Source: Oxalobacteraceae bacterium (GTDB taxonomy: Bacteria > Pseudomonadota > Gammaproteobacteria > Burkholderiales > Burkholderiaceae_D). Taken from it: a stretch of DNA of 12,011 bases. Below are positions 1-6,776 of this stretch, in pieces. The notes under the pieces are model-generated. The model was not told where the DNA came from. It made no database searches and saw only the letters and a list, made by a program, of their open reading frames with translations. Location: assembly GCA_947446335.1 (NCBI GenBank), contig CANFGA010000047.1:1-12011 (forward strand), given 5' to 3'. The position numbers and the translations under genes were made by a program. Position 1 is the stretch's first letter, and every line of letters begins with the position of its first letter.

Positions 1-1128
1 AAAATACGCTGGGCGCGCCTGCTCGCGATCCTGATCAAGGAATTTCGCCAGATCCAGCGCGACCGATTGACCTTCGCGATGATGGTCGGCATGCCGATCA
101 TCCAGCTGATCCTGTTCGGCTTCGCCATCAACACCGATCCCAAGCACTTGCCGATGGCCGTCGTCGCAGCCGACCATAGCGAATTTTCACGCAGCTTCAT
201 CCAGGGTTTGGCCAGCTCGGATTATTTCAAGATCACGCACACGCTGCAAAGCGAAGCGGCCGCCGATGCCTTGCTGGCAAGCGGAGAAGTCCAGTTCGTG
301 CTGGTGATTCCACCGGACTTTGCGCGCAGCCTGATCCGCGGCGAGCGCCCCGCCGTCTTGCTGGCAGCCGATGCGACCGACCCGTCGGCCTCCGGCAATG
401 CGCTGGCGGCAATCTCTGGCATCAGCGCGCAAATACTGCGGCGCGATCTGATTGGCCCGCTAGCTAAGTTGCGACCGACCGAACCCGCGTTCGAAGTGCG
501 CGTGCAGCGCCGCTACAACCCCGATGGACTGGTGCGCTACAACATCGTGCCCGGCTTGATCGGCGTGATCCTGACGATGACGATGGTCATGATGACGTCG
601 TTGGCGATGACGCGCGAACTCGAACGCGGCACGATGGAAAACCTGCTGGCCACACCGGCGCGCCCGATCGAAGTCATGATCGGCAAGATCATGCCCTACA
701 TCCTGATCGGCTACCTTCAGGTTGCAGTGATCCTGGTCGCCGCGCGCGTGCTGTTCGAGGTGCCGATGGTGGGCAGCCTGGCGCTGCTGTCGGTGGCGTT
801 GATCGCCTTCATCGCCGCCAACCTCGCGGTCGGCTTCACCTTTTCGACGCTGGCAAAAAATCAGCTGCAGGCGATGCAGCTGACGTTCTTTTTCTTCCTG
901 CCGTCGATGCTGTTGTCGGGCTTCATGTTTCCGTTTCGCGGCATGCCGAACTGGGCCCAGGCGATCGGCGAACTGCTGCCGCTGACCCACTTCTTGCGCA
1001 TCGTGCGCGGCATCTTGTTGAAAGGCAATGTGTGGCACCAGATCGTCCCCGACCTGTGGCCGATCCTGCTCTTCATGCTCGCTGCCGGCGCCCTGGCGTT
1101 GCGGCGCTACCGCCAGACGCTCGATTAG
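1..1128 (+). CDS. ABC-2 type transporter permease, 5'-truncated by window edge
   Basis: This is the membrane subunit of an ABC exporter of the ABC-2 / YhhJ-YbhR type. It would work in the inner membrane with an ATP-binding partner, and often a HlyD-like protein, presumably encoded upstream outside the window. The frame is open from base 1 (KIRWARLLAILIKEFRQIQR), which matches the usual cytoplasmic N-terminal 'KEF RQ' segment. A TTG at 67 is therefore only an internal codon, and the true start lies to the left. The 375 visible residues show a first membrane segment (about 27-43), a long periplasmic domain (about 45-180), and then five hydrophobic segments. The family signature RELERGTMENLLATP lies at about 205-219, just after the second membrane segment. 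The protein ends in a cytoplasmic RRYRQTLD tail. The substrate cannot be told from the sequence; drug or lipid export is typical of the family. Confidence 0.9.
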   Translation, partial: KIRWARLLAILIKEFRQIQRDRLTFAMMVGMPIIQLILFGFAINTDPKHLPMAVVAADHSEFSRSFIQGLASSDYFKITHTLQSEAAADALLASGEVQFVLVIPPDFARSLIRGERPAVLLAADATDPSASGNALAAISGISAQILRRDLIGPLAKLRPTEPAFEVRVQRRYNPDGLVRYNIVPGLIGVILTMTMVMMTSLAMTRELERGTMENLLATPARPIEVMIGKIMPYILIGYLQVAVILVAARVLFEVPMVGSLALLSVALIAFIAANLAVGFTFSTLAKNQLQAMQLTFFFFLPSMLLSGFMFPFRGMPNWAQAIGELLPLTHFLRIVRGILLKGNVWHQIVPDLWPILLFMLAAGALALRRYRQTLD

Positions 1129-1391
1129 CAGGTAAGCCGGGCCATCTTCGATGCAAGCTGCAACGTAGGCGCGCGCAGCAAATCAACGGTCAAGCCAGAC
1201 TTCATATTGTATTGACTCTGCTCTGGCCAAGGTCATTTTCTGCCGGGTTCACAAGCAGTCACTTCGAATGTCAGAACTTCACGCCAGGCCAACTGTCTAT
1301 TGTCGACTGAATCATCTTTTTCAGAGCCATGCAATCAGCCGGCCAATCGATGACTGGTTCAAGGCAAATTCAATCACCTCAGGAGTGCAAA

Positions 1392-2195
1392 ATGAAACAA
1401 TATGGCGCCGAATTTCTTGGCACGTTCTGGCTGGTCCTTGGCGGTTGCGGCAGTGCCGTGCTTTCCGCTGCATTTCCCGGTCTCGGGATCGGTTTTCATG
1501 GCGTTGCACTGGCCTTTGGATTGACGGTGCTGACGATGGCGTATGCGATCGGCCCCATTTCCGGATGTCATCTCAATCCGGCAGTCTCGTTCGGCCTGTG
1601 GGCCAGTGGACGCTTCCCCGTCAACCAGTTGATGCCCTACATCGTGGCGCAAGTGGTCGGCGCTGTCGCCGCTGGAGGGGTGCTGTATCTGATTGCCAGC
1701 GGCGCCCCAGGGTTTGATGTCGCCGGCGGCTTTGCCTCGAATGGCTATGGCGACCATTCGCCCGGCGGCTACTCCCTGCTGTCGGCATTGGTCGCAGAAG
1801 TCGTGATGACGATGTTCTTCATGCTGGTCATTCTGGGCTCGACCGACAAGCGCGCGCCAGCCGGATTCGCGCCGATTGCGATCGGATTGGCATTGACGCT
1901 GATTCACCTGATCACCATCCCGGTGACCAACACGTCGGTCAATCCCGCGCGCAGCACCGGTGTCGCACTTTTTTCTGGAGGAGGCTGGGCGGTCTCTCAA
2001 CTGTGGCTGTTCTGGATCGCACCCATCGCGGGGGCCTTGTGTGGCGCGGCGCTCTATCGCCTGATCGCTACCGAGGAGGCCGTGGCAGCACCTGCCGGTA
2101 CCCGATCCGGCGCGCATCCTGAGCGCCGCGTGCGTCATGTTCGAGAAGGCAGCGACATCGGACGCGGCCAGAATACAAGAAAGCCAAGCACCTGA
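1392..2195 (+). CDS. aqpZ: Aquaporin Z, water channel
   Basis: This is a tetrameric inner-membrane channel for rapid water flow. The 267-residue product follows E. coli AqpZ almost throughout. It has the two NPA boxes (N62-P63-A64 in HLNPAVSFGLW; N184-P185-A186 in SVNPARSTG) and the expected constriction residues of a strict water pore (F42, H172, T181, R187). The chosen start is ATG 1392, because AGGAGT at 1381-1386 sits five bases upstream and the protein then begins MKQYGAEFLGTFWLV like the family. An in-frame ATG at 1329 would add 21 unconserved residues. After the last helix (ending near YRLIATEE, residue 229) there is an extra tail of about 38 residues, rich in Arg and Gly and absent from E. 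coli AqpZ. The 263-base gap upstream holds a TTGACT at 1212 but no convincing -10 box. The gene stands alone and is convergent with the next gene. Confidence 0.95.
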   Translation: MKQYGAEFLGTFWLVLGGCGSAVLSAAFPGLGIGFHGVALAFGLTVLTMAYAIGPISGCHLNPAVSFGLWASGRFPVNQLMPYIVAQVVGAVAAGGVLYLIASGAPGFDVAGGFASNGYGDHSPGGYSLLSALVAEVVMTMFFMLVILGSTDKRAPAGFAPIAIGLALTLIHLITIPVTNTSVNPARSTGVALFSGGGWAVSQLWLFWIAPIAGALCGAALYRLIATEEAVAAPAGTRSGAHPERRVRHVREGSDIGRGQNTRKPST

Positions 2196-2264
2196 AATCA
2201 CGGCAACAATGAATTCAGGCCAAAAATATCAGGCAACGTCACGCAAGGCATGTTGAAGCAAGGA

Positions 2265-3509
2265 TCAAGGCTTGCCATAGTCGAGCGGCATGAATTGCAA
2301 GCGCTCCCACGGAAAGCCGTTCAGCACCGCATACGAAGGGCGGCCCCCGAACAGGGTCGGATACGGATCAGGCTGGCCAAGCGCGGTGTACGACTTCGGA
2401 TTCTGGGCCCGGATCGAGATCGCGCCCGCCTTGTCCCAGACCACGAAACCGTATTTTTGCGCCGCTTTGGCGATGATCTTGCCCGCCTGGCCCATGTTCA
2501 GCGCATCGACATCGATCGCCGGATCGAGCCGAAAGCGCAACCCTTGCGGAATCCGGTTCGCCGCCTGGTCCGGATTGTAGCCATCCGAGCGCTTGGCCGG
2601 CCACGACAGCACGGTAAAAGTCTCGGTCTCGACCAGAGAGATACCGATCGCATGGCGAATCTCGCCGCGCGCCAATTCCTCGGCCGTGATCTGGCCACCC
2701 ATGAAGGGCAAGCCGGTCGCCGTCGTGCCGTACGGTGCAGTCCAGGTGCCATCGCTGGTGCTGACATGGTCCATCTTGCCGCCCCAGCACGCCTGCCACT
2801 GCCCGCTGGCTTGGCGTGCGATCCAGAATTCCCACAGCGTATCGGTGGATGGCTGGTAAATCGTCATCTCCTGATCGGTGCCATCGGCCGCCAGCGCATG
2901 GGATGGCATCGGCACCGCTGCCCACTGCGCCTCCAGCGCCGTTTCCGGATAACGCTTGTTTTGGCAATTCGAATAAGCAACCTTGACCGTGGGCACATTG
3001 GCATCCGCGACATAGACCGGACTCGCATATTCGCGCGTATTGATATTGACGGTCTGATAGTAAGCCTGCTTCTGGCGCAGGAAATCGGCGACAAAACCGG
3101 CCGAATTGGCGTGCAGCGGCGCATTGGCCGGGATCGCCGCGTACCAGAAACTGGTCGGCGCAAACAGCGCATCGGTGAGCAAGGCTGTCGTCGTCGCTGG
3201 CGCCGTCGTTTGTGCCTCTGTCGTCGCTGCTGTCGTCGTTGGTGCCTTTGCCGCCGGTGTCGATGTAGCGGTCGTGGTCGTGGTCGTCGCCTGATTGGTG
3301 CCAGTTGCTGGCGTCACCGCCTCGGTGCCGACCACGACCGCCTTGTCAGCCAAGGAAATCGCCTGTTGTCCGCTCGCACCCGCTCCCGAACCACCCCCTC
3401 CTCCGCATCCGGCAAACGCGCCGGAGACAACCACAACAACCAACGGCGCAACTTTGGCCAAGCCGGAATTGAACTTGACGTGCAGACTCAACATCGATTT
3501 TAAACGCAC
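2265..3509 (-). CDS. Uncharacterised secreted lipoprotein with Thr-rich stalk
   Basis: I do not recognise the family. The 414-residue product starts with a basic segment and a hydrophobic core (APLVVVVVSG), then AFAGC with Cys35. This fits a lipoprotein signal with lipid attachment at Cys35, although Phe rather than Leu stands at -3. Next come a glycine run and a linker (residues about 71-108, bases 3186-3299) in which 19 of 38 residues are Thr. This suggests an extended stalk holding the C-terminal domain off the membrane. The domain (112-414) opens with FAPTSFWYAAIPANAPLHAN and ends LNGFPWERLQFMPLDYGKP. It is rich in Trp and Tyr and has Cys182 and at least one further Cys, so it looks like an exported globular, perhaps carbohydrate-active, domain; that is a guess. 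The start is GTG 3509, with GGAAAA close upstream; ATG 3494 (five codons in) is an alternative. A TATAAC box lies at 3532-3527 on this strand. It is divergent from cas3 and convergent with aqpZ. Confidence 0.8.
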   Translation of the reverse strand: MRLKSMLSLHVKFNSGLAKVAPLVVVVVSGAFAGCGGGGGSGAGASGQQAISLADKAVVVGTEAVTPATGTNQATTTTTTATSTPAAKAPTTTAATTEAQTTAPATTTALLTDALFAPTSFWYAAIPANAPLHANSAGFVADFLRQKQAYYQTVNINTREYASPVYVADANVPTVKVAYSNCQNKRYPETALEAQWAAVPMPSHALAADGTDQEMTIYQPSTDTLWEFWIARQASGQWQACWGGKMDHVSTSDGTWTAPYGTTATGLPFMGGQITAEELARGEIRHAIGISLVETETFTVLSWPAKRSDGYNPDQAANRIPQGLRFRLDPAIDVDALNMGQAGKIIAKAAQKYGFVVWDKAGAISIRAQNPKSYTALGQPDPYPTLFGGRPSYAVLNGFPWERLQFMPLDYGKP

Positions 3510-3630
3510 AAATTTTCCAATGAAAGGTTATATCAGCAGAGCGAATGGTAGACCCATTTGTTTACTATTGGAAAATAGCAACAAAATTTCCTTTATGGAT
3601 ACAACAAATTGCTGCGGTGCGGGAGCTGAG

Positions 3631-3644
3631 CATGACGCGTCATG
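3631..3644. repeat. Perfect 14-bp palindrome CATGACGCGTCATG
   Basis: The sequence CATGACGCGTCATG equals its own reverse complement, and the symmetry stops at both flanks (G on each side). It is a GC-rich spot inside the AT-rich island, about 120 bases upstream of the predicted cas -35 box and about 120 bases upstream of the lipoprotein start. A dimeric regulator site is a reasonable inference, but no specific protein can be named. With no T-run beside it, it is not a terminator. Confidence 0.5.
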
Positions 3645-3721
3645 GGAGCCAAGCAATAAATCCCAAAAACTATTAATGCATTTGAAATACAGATACTTTT
3701 AACAATAATATTTGGGTTTTC

Positions 3722-3736
3722 AATACCTAAAAGCAA
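3722..3736 (+). repeat. 15-bp direct repeat, copy 1 (upstream of cas promoter)
   Basis: AATACCTAAAAGCAA is identical to the copy at 3818-3832, and the match does not extend on either side. This copy ends 24 bases before the predicted -35 box. The copies are 96 bases apart start to start, about nine turns of B-DNA, so they would lie on roughly the same face. Together they bracket the predicted cas promoter, as expected of a pair of operator sites. Confidence 0.6.
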
Positions 3737-3760
3737 CAACAATTATCGATAAGAAAAATA

Positions 3761-3790
3761 TTGCCAAATAAGCATTTTGCAGTGTATATT
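3761..3790 (+). promoter_or_regulatory. Predicted sigma70 promoter for the cas operon
   Basis: The -35 box is TTGCCA (3761-3766; five of six to TTGACA) and the -10 box is TATATT (3785-3790; five of six to TATAAT), with an 18-base spacer. Transcription would start near 3797 and give an untranslated leader of about 38 bases before cas3. It is the best promoter match seen in this region and points at the first gene of the operon. A weaker alternative uses TTGCAG at 3777. Confidence 0.5.
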
Positions 3791-3817
3791 GCATTAAATA
3801 CATTTAGAATTTACCAG

Positions 3818-3832
3818 AATACCTAAAAGCAA
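3818..3832 (+). repeat. 15-bp direct repeat, copy 2 (abuts cas3 start codon)
   Basis: This is an exact second copy of AATACCTAAAAGCAA, ending two bases before the cas3 ATG at 3835. It fills the place where a Shine-Dalgarno site would normally be, and no GGAG-like sequence is present there. A protein or RNA bound here could block both transcript elongation and cas3 translation. Confidence 0.6.
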
Positions 3833-3834
3833 TC

Positions 3835-6099
3835 ATGAATGAGTCCACACCGATTGCCCATGCAGCGAAAGATAAAGATGGCGTTTGGCGCGCTCCGCAT
3901 GACTTGGCTGACCATTTGCGGGCGGTTGCAAATCTGGCATCGCAATACGCCTATCGCTTTCATGGTTCGGATTGGGCATTTCTCGCGGGTCTGTGGCATG
4001 ACTTGGGAAAATATAGGCCACGTTTTCAACATTACATCCGCCAAGTTAGTGGCTTCGAGGTTGATGCCCATATCAAGGGTGAAGCCGGCAAAGCACCACA
4101 CTCCACGGCTGGAGCAATACTGGCGTGTGATCGGTTTGGTTTGGCCGGCCGCGTGCTGGCTTATTTAATTGCAGGACATCATGCTGGGCTATATGACTGG
4201 AATTCCGACAATTCGAATCTGGCATACCGTCTTCAACAACAGAACAGCCGCGACGAATTCAACGAGGCACTGGCACAGCATCCACCAGTAGACATTCTTG
4301 ATCACGGCACATTTTCTCCTGATTTAAGAGCTATTCCAGGTGGGAAAGATGGTTTTTCATTATGGATCAGGATGCTATTTTCCAGCCTGATCGATGCCGA
4401 TCGTCTCGACACAGAAGCGTATATGGACGCCGAAAAGTCGGTACAGCGCAGAAACTGGCCCAATCTTCGAAGCCTGATCGAGCCATTTGATCGTGCGATG
4501 CTCAGCAAGACCATCGCAGCAAATTCCACGGCAGTCAATCTGCTGCGCGCAGACATCCTGCGTCAATGCCGCGAGAAAGCGCAAAGCACACCCGGATTGT
4601 TCTGCCTGACAGTCCCAACTGGTGGCGGAAAAACACTCTCCAGCATGGCATTCGCCCTCGAACACGCCAAGCACTATGACAAGCGTCGCATCATCTACGT
4701 CATTCCATACACCAGCATCATCGAGCAGACAGCTGAGATTTTTCGCTCCATTTTTGGCGATGCCGTGATCGAGCATCACAGCAACGCAGAAGCCGAACCA
4801 GGCAAGGAAAATCACAAGAGCCACCTGGCCTGCGAGAACTGGGATGCTCCAGTGATCGTCACCACCAATGTCCAGTTTTTTGAATCCCTGTTTGCCGCCA
4901 AAACATCGCGTTGCCGAAAATTACATAACATCGTCGATTCAATTGTGGTGCTGGACGAAGCGCAACTGCTGCCATCGGATTTTTTGCAACCGATACTCGA
5001 CACGCTCAATTTGTTAAGCAAACATTATAGCGTCACGGTCGTGCTGTCCACGGCCACTCAGCCTGCGCTATCCACACGCACCTATTTTGATGCAGACAAC
5101 AATATGCGCGGTCTCGACAACGTGCGTGAAATCATCGACGACCCGGATGCCCTCTACCTTGCCTTGGAGCGGGCTCACGTGCGCCTGCCAGTCGACTGGG
5201 ATGCCCGAGTAAGCTGGGATGTACTGACTGAAGATGTCACGCAACGCGGTTCGGTACTCGTCATCGTCAATCGCCGCAAGGATGCGCACGATCTGTGGCA
5301 ATGCATGCCGGAGGGCACCTTGCATCTGTCGGCACTGATGTGCGGCGAACATCGTTCGCACATCATTCGACAAATCAAGGCGCGACTCAAGTCCGGCATT
5401 CTCACGCGCGTGATCAGCACACAACTGGTCGAAGCCGGTGTCGATTTCAGCTTCCCTGTGGTGTACCGGGCATTGGCAGGCCTGGACTCCATCGCTCAGG
5501 CCGCGGGTCGCTGCAACCGCGAGGGGGAATTGGAACAGGGTGAAGTCATCGTTTTCATCCCGCCACAACCGGCCCCGCCAGGTCATTTACGTAAAGCCGA
5601 GGATGCCTGTCGCAGCGTGTTACATGGTCATGCAGGCAAACCGCTGGAGCGCGCATTGTTTGCCTTGTATTTTGAAAAGCTCTATCACGCGTGCGATCTG
5701 GACAAGCATCGAATCGTGGATGATCTGAAAATGAAGGGCAAATTGGACAATGAGTTAGCAGTCAACTTTCGCAGTGCTGCTGAAAAATTCAAGCTGATAC
5801 AGGACGAGGACAGCGTTTCCATCGTCGTCCGTTATCGCGGCCCCGATGGTGACGACGAGTCGATAGAAAAATGGCTAAACACGCTAGACAAAGAGGGGCC
5901 CGACCGCTGGCTGATGCGCAAACTCCAGCGCTACACGGTATCGATCCCACGCCGCGATGCCATGCGACTGCTGGCGCAAGGCGATATCGACGAGCCATTT
6001 CCTGGCTTGTTCGTGCAAAAAAATGACCTTTTGTATCACGACCTATTGGGATTGACCACCGATGGGCTTTTATTCCCTGCCTCGGCATTCGTCGTCTGA
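3835..6099 (+). CDS. cas3: CRISPR-associated helicase-nuclease Cas3 (type I-C)
   Basis: Cas3 is recruited to target-bound Cascade, where it nicks, unwinds and degrades the non-target DNA strand. The 754-residue protein has an N-terminal HD nuclease domain followed by a superfamily 2 helicase. HD-domain residues are visible: H27, H55-D56 (GLWHDLGK), H89, H115-H116 (AGHHAG) and D187. Helicase motifs are intact: Walker A PTGGGKT (261-267), DEAQ box (374-377), STATQP (motif III, from 405) and QAAGRCNR (motif VI, 555-562). No catalytic residue appears lost. The start is the ATG at 3835; there is no clear Shine-Dalgarno site, and the copy-2 direct repeat ends two bases upstream. It is the first gene of the operon, with an 11-base gap to cas5c. 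Fusion of HD and helicase in one chain is normal for type I-C. Confidence 0.97.
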   Translation: MNESTPIAHAAKDKDGVWRAPHDLADHLRAVANLASQYAYRFHGSDWAFLAGLWHDLGKYRPRFQHYIRQVSGFEVDAHIKGEAGKAPHSTAGAILACDRFGLAGRVLAYLIAGHHAGLYDWNSDNSNLAYRLQQQNSRDEFNEALAQHPPVDILDHGTFSPDLRAIPGGKDGFSLWIRMLFSSLIDADRLDTEAYMDAEKSVQRRNWPNLRSLIEPFDRAMLSKTIAANSTAVNLLRADILRQCREKAQSTPGLFCLTVPTGGGKTLSSMAFALEHAKHYDKRRIIYVIPYTSIIEQTAEIFRSIFGDAVIEHHSNAEAEPGKENHKSHLACENWDAPVIVTTNVQFFESLFAAKTSRCRKLHNIVDSIVVLDEAQLLPSDFLQPILDTLNLLSKHYSVTVVLSTATQPALSTRTYFDADNNMRGLDNVREIIDDPDALYLALERAHVRLPVDWDARVSWDVLTEDVTQRGSVLVIVNRRKDAHDLWQCMPEGTLHLSALMCGEHRSHIIRQIKARLKSGILTRVISTQLVEAGVDFSFPVVYRALAGLDSIAQAAGRCNREGELEQGEVIVFIPPQPAPPGHLRKAEDACRSVLHGHAGKPLERALFALYFEKLYHACDLDKHRIVDDLKMKGKLDNELAVNFRSAAEKFKLIQDEDSVSIVVRYRGPDGDDESIEKWLNTLDKEGPDRWLMRKLQRYTVSIPRRDAMRLLAQGDIDEPFPGLFVQKNDLLYHDLLGLTTDGLLFPASAFVV

Positions 6100-6110
6100 A
6101 AGGATCTGAT

Positions 6111-6776
6111 TTGAAACGCTACTGCCTTGAACTATCAGGTGATTTTGCCTGCTTCACCCGTCCAGAAATGAAAGTCGAGCGCGTGAGCTACGATGTGATG
6201 ACCCCTTCCGCAGCACGCGCTTGCTTTGAAGCGATACTGTGGAAACCGGCCATACGCTGGCATATCGCCCGAATCGAAGTATTGAAACCGATACGCTGGA
6301 TCAACCTGCGCCGCAACGAAGTTGCCAGCATCATCTCAAATCGCAACGTGGAAACCGCCATGAAAGGTGGAACCAGCATACTCGGGCTGAACATCGAGGA
6401 CGATCGCCAGCAGCGCGCAGGTTTGTTCTTGCGCGATGTGGCGTATCGGGTTCATGCCGATCTGGAGTTTTTAACCGGACGCGATCCCGGCGCCAATGCC
6501 AACAAGTATTACGACATGTTCGAGCGCCGCGCCAGTCGTGGGCAATGCGTTAATCAGCCATATCTTGGTTGCCGCGAATTTGCCGCCTATTTTCGGCTGG
6601 TGACGAATATCGCTGAAGAACCCAAGCCGATACCAGAGACACGGGAACTCGGATTCATGCTGCATGACCTCGACTTCAGCAAACCAAGCGCACCGGCGCC
6701 GCGTTTTTTTCGTGCCAGCTTGAAAAATGGTGCGATCGATGTGCCTCCATGGAACAGCGAAGAGGTACGGGGATGA
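6111..6776 (+). CDS. cas5c: Cas5c (Cas5d), crRNA-processing endonuclease and Cascade subunit
   Basis: Type I-C lacks Cas6. Cas5c cuts the pre-crRNA at the 3' base of the repeat stem and stays bound to the 5' handle in Cascade. The 221-residue product has the Cas5 ferredoxin-like start (RYCLELSGDFACFTRPEMK) and the family segment WHIARIEVLKPIRWINLRRN (50-69). H115 in AYRVHADLEF is the best candidate for the catalytic His of the family; this assignment is by analogy. Translation begins at TTG 6111, supported by AAAGGA (6099-6104) six bases upstream and by the conserved N-terminus; the SD overlaps the end of cas3. The stop overlaps the cas8c start as ATGA, implying translational coupling and roughly matched synthesis with Cas8c. 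Confidence 0.95.
   Translation: MKRYCLELSGDFACFTRPEMKVERVSYDVMTPSAARACFEAILWKPAIRWHIARIEVLKPIRWINLRRNEVASIISNRNVETAMKGGTSILGLNIEDDRQQRAGLFLRDVAYRVHADLEFLTGRDPGANANKYYDMFERRASRGQCVNQPYLGCREFAAYFRLVTNIAEEPKPIPETRELGFMLHDLDFSKPSAPAPRFFRASLKNGAIDVPPWNSEEVRG

Larger units (their letters stand above)
3510..3834. other. AT-rich divergent control region between lipoprotein gene and cas3
   Basis: This 325-base stretch has no supported gene and is visibly richer in A+T than the coding DNA on both sides. The left end carries the lipoprotein gene's 5' side, with a TATAAC box on the minus strand at 3532-3527. The centre holds a perfect 14-bp palindrome (3631-3644). The right third holds a sigma70-like promoter facing cas3 (3761-3790), the 10-bp palindrome TTATCGATAA (3743-3752), and two exact 15-bp direct repeats (3722-3736, 3818-3832). 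A 60-codon plus-strand frame (3520-3702) exists but has no ribosome binding site and no recognisable product. Confidence 0.7.

Noticed and set aside
1212..1240. TTGACT at 1212 considered as the aqpZ -35 box
   Set aside because: The best -10 candidate at the right spacing (CATTTT) matches only three of six bases.
2191..2219. CCTGAA/TTCAGG inverted repeat after aqpZ considered as a terminator
   Set aside because: Only six pairs with a 17-base loop and no T-run on either strand; too weak to call.
2250..3503. Long plus-strand open frame of 417 codons opposite the lipoprotein gene
   Set aside because: Its product is an Arg-rich low-complexity chain with no family features, while the minus-strand frame has a signal peptide, lipobox and normal composition.
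3676..3692. GCATTTGAAATAC resembles the CRISPR repeat end GGATTGAAAC; considered as a degenerate repeat of a CreR-type cas-regulating RNA
   Set aside because: The match is short and interrupted, and there is no stem sequence like CGCCCG/CGGGCG beside it.
3520..3702. 60-codon plus-strand frame in the AT-rich control region (MKGYISRANGRP...), considered as a small CRISPR-linked gene
   Set aside because: It has no ribosome binding site and no recognisable motif, and a frame of this length is not compelling evidence by itself.
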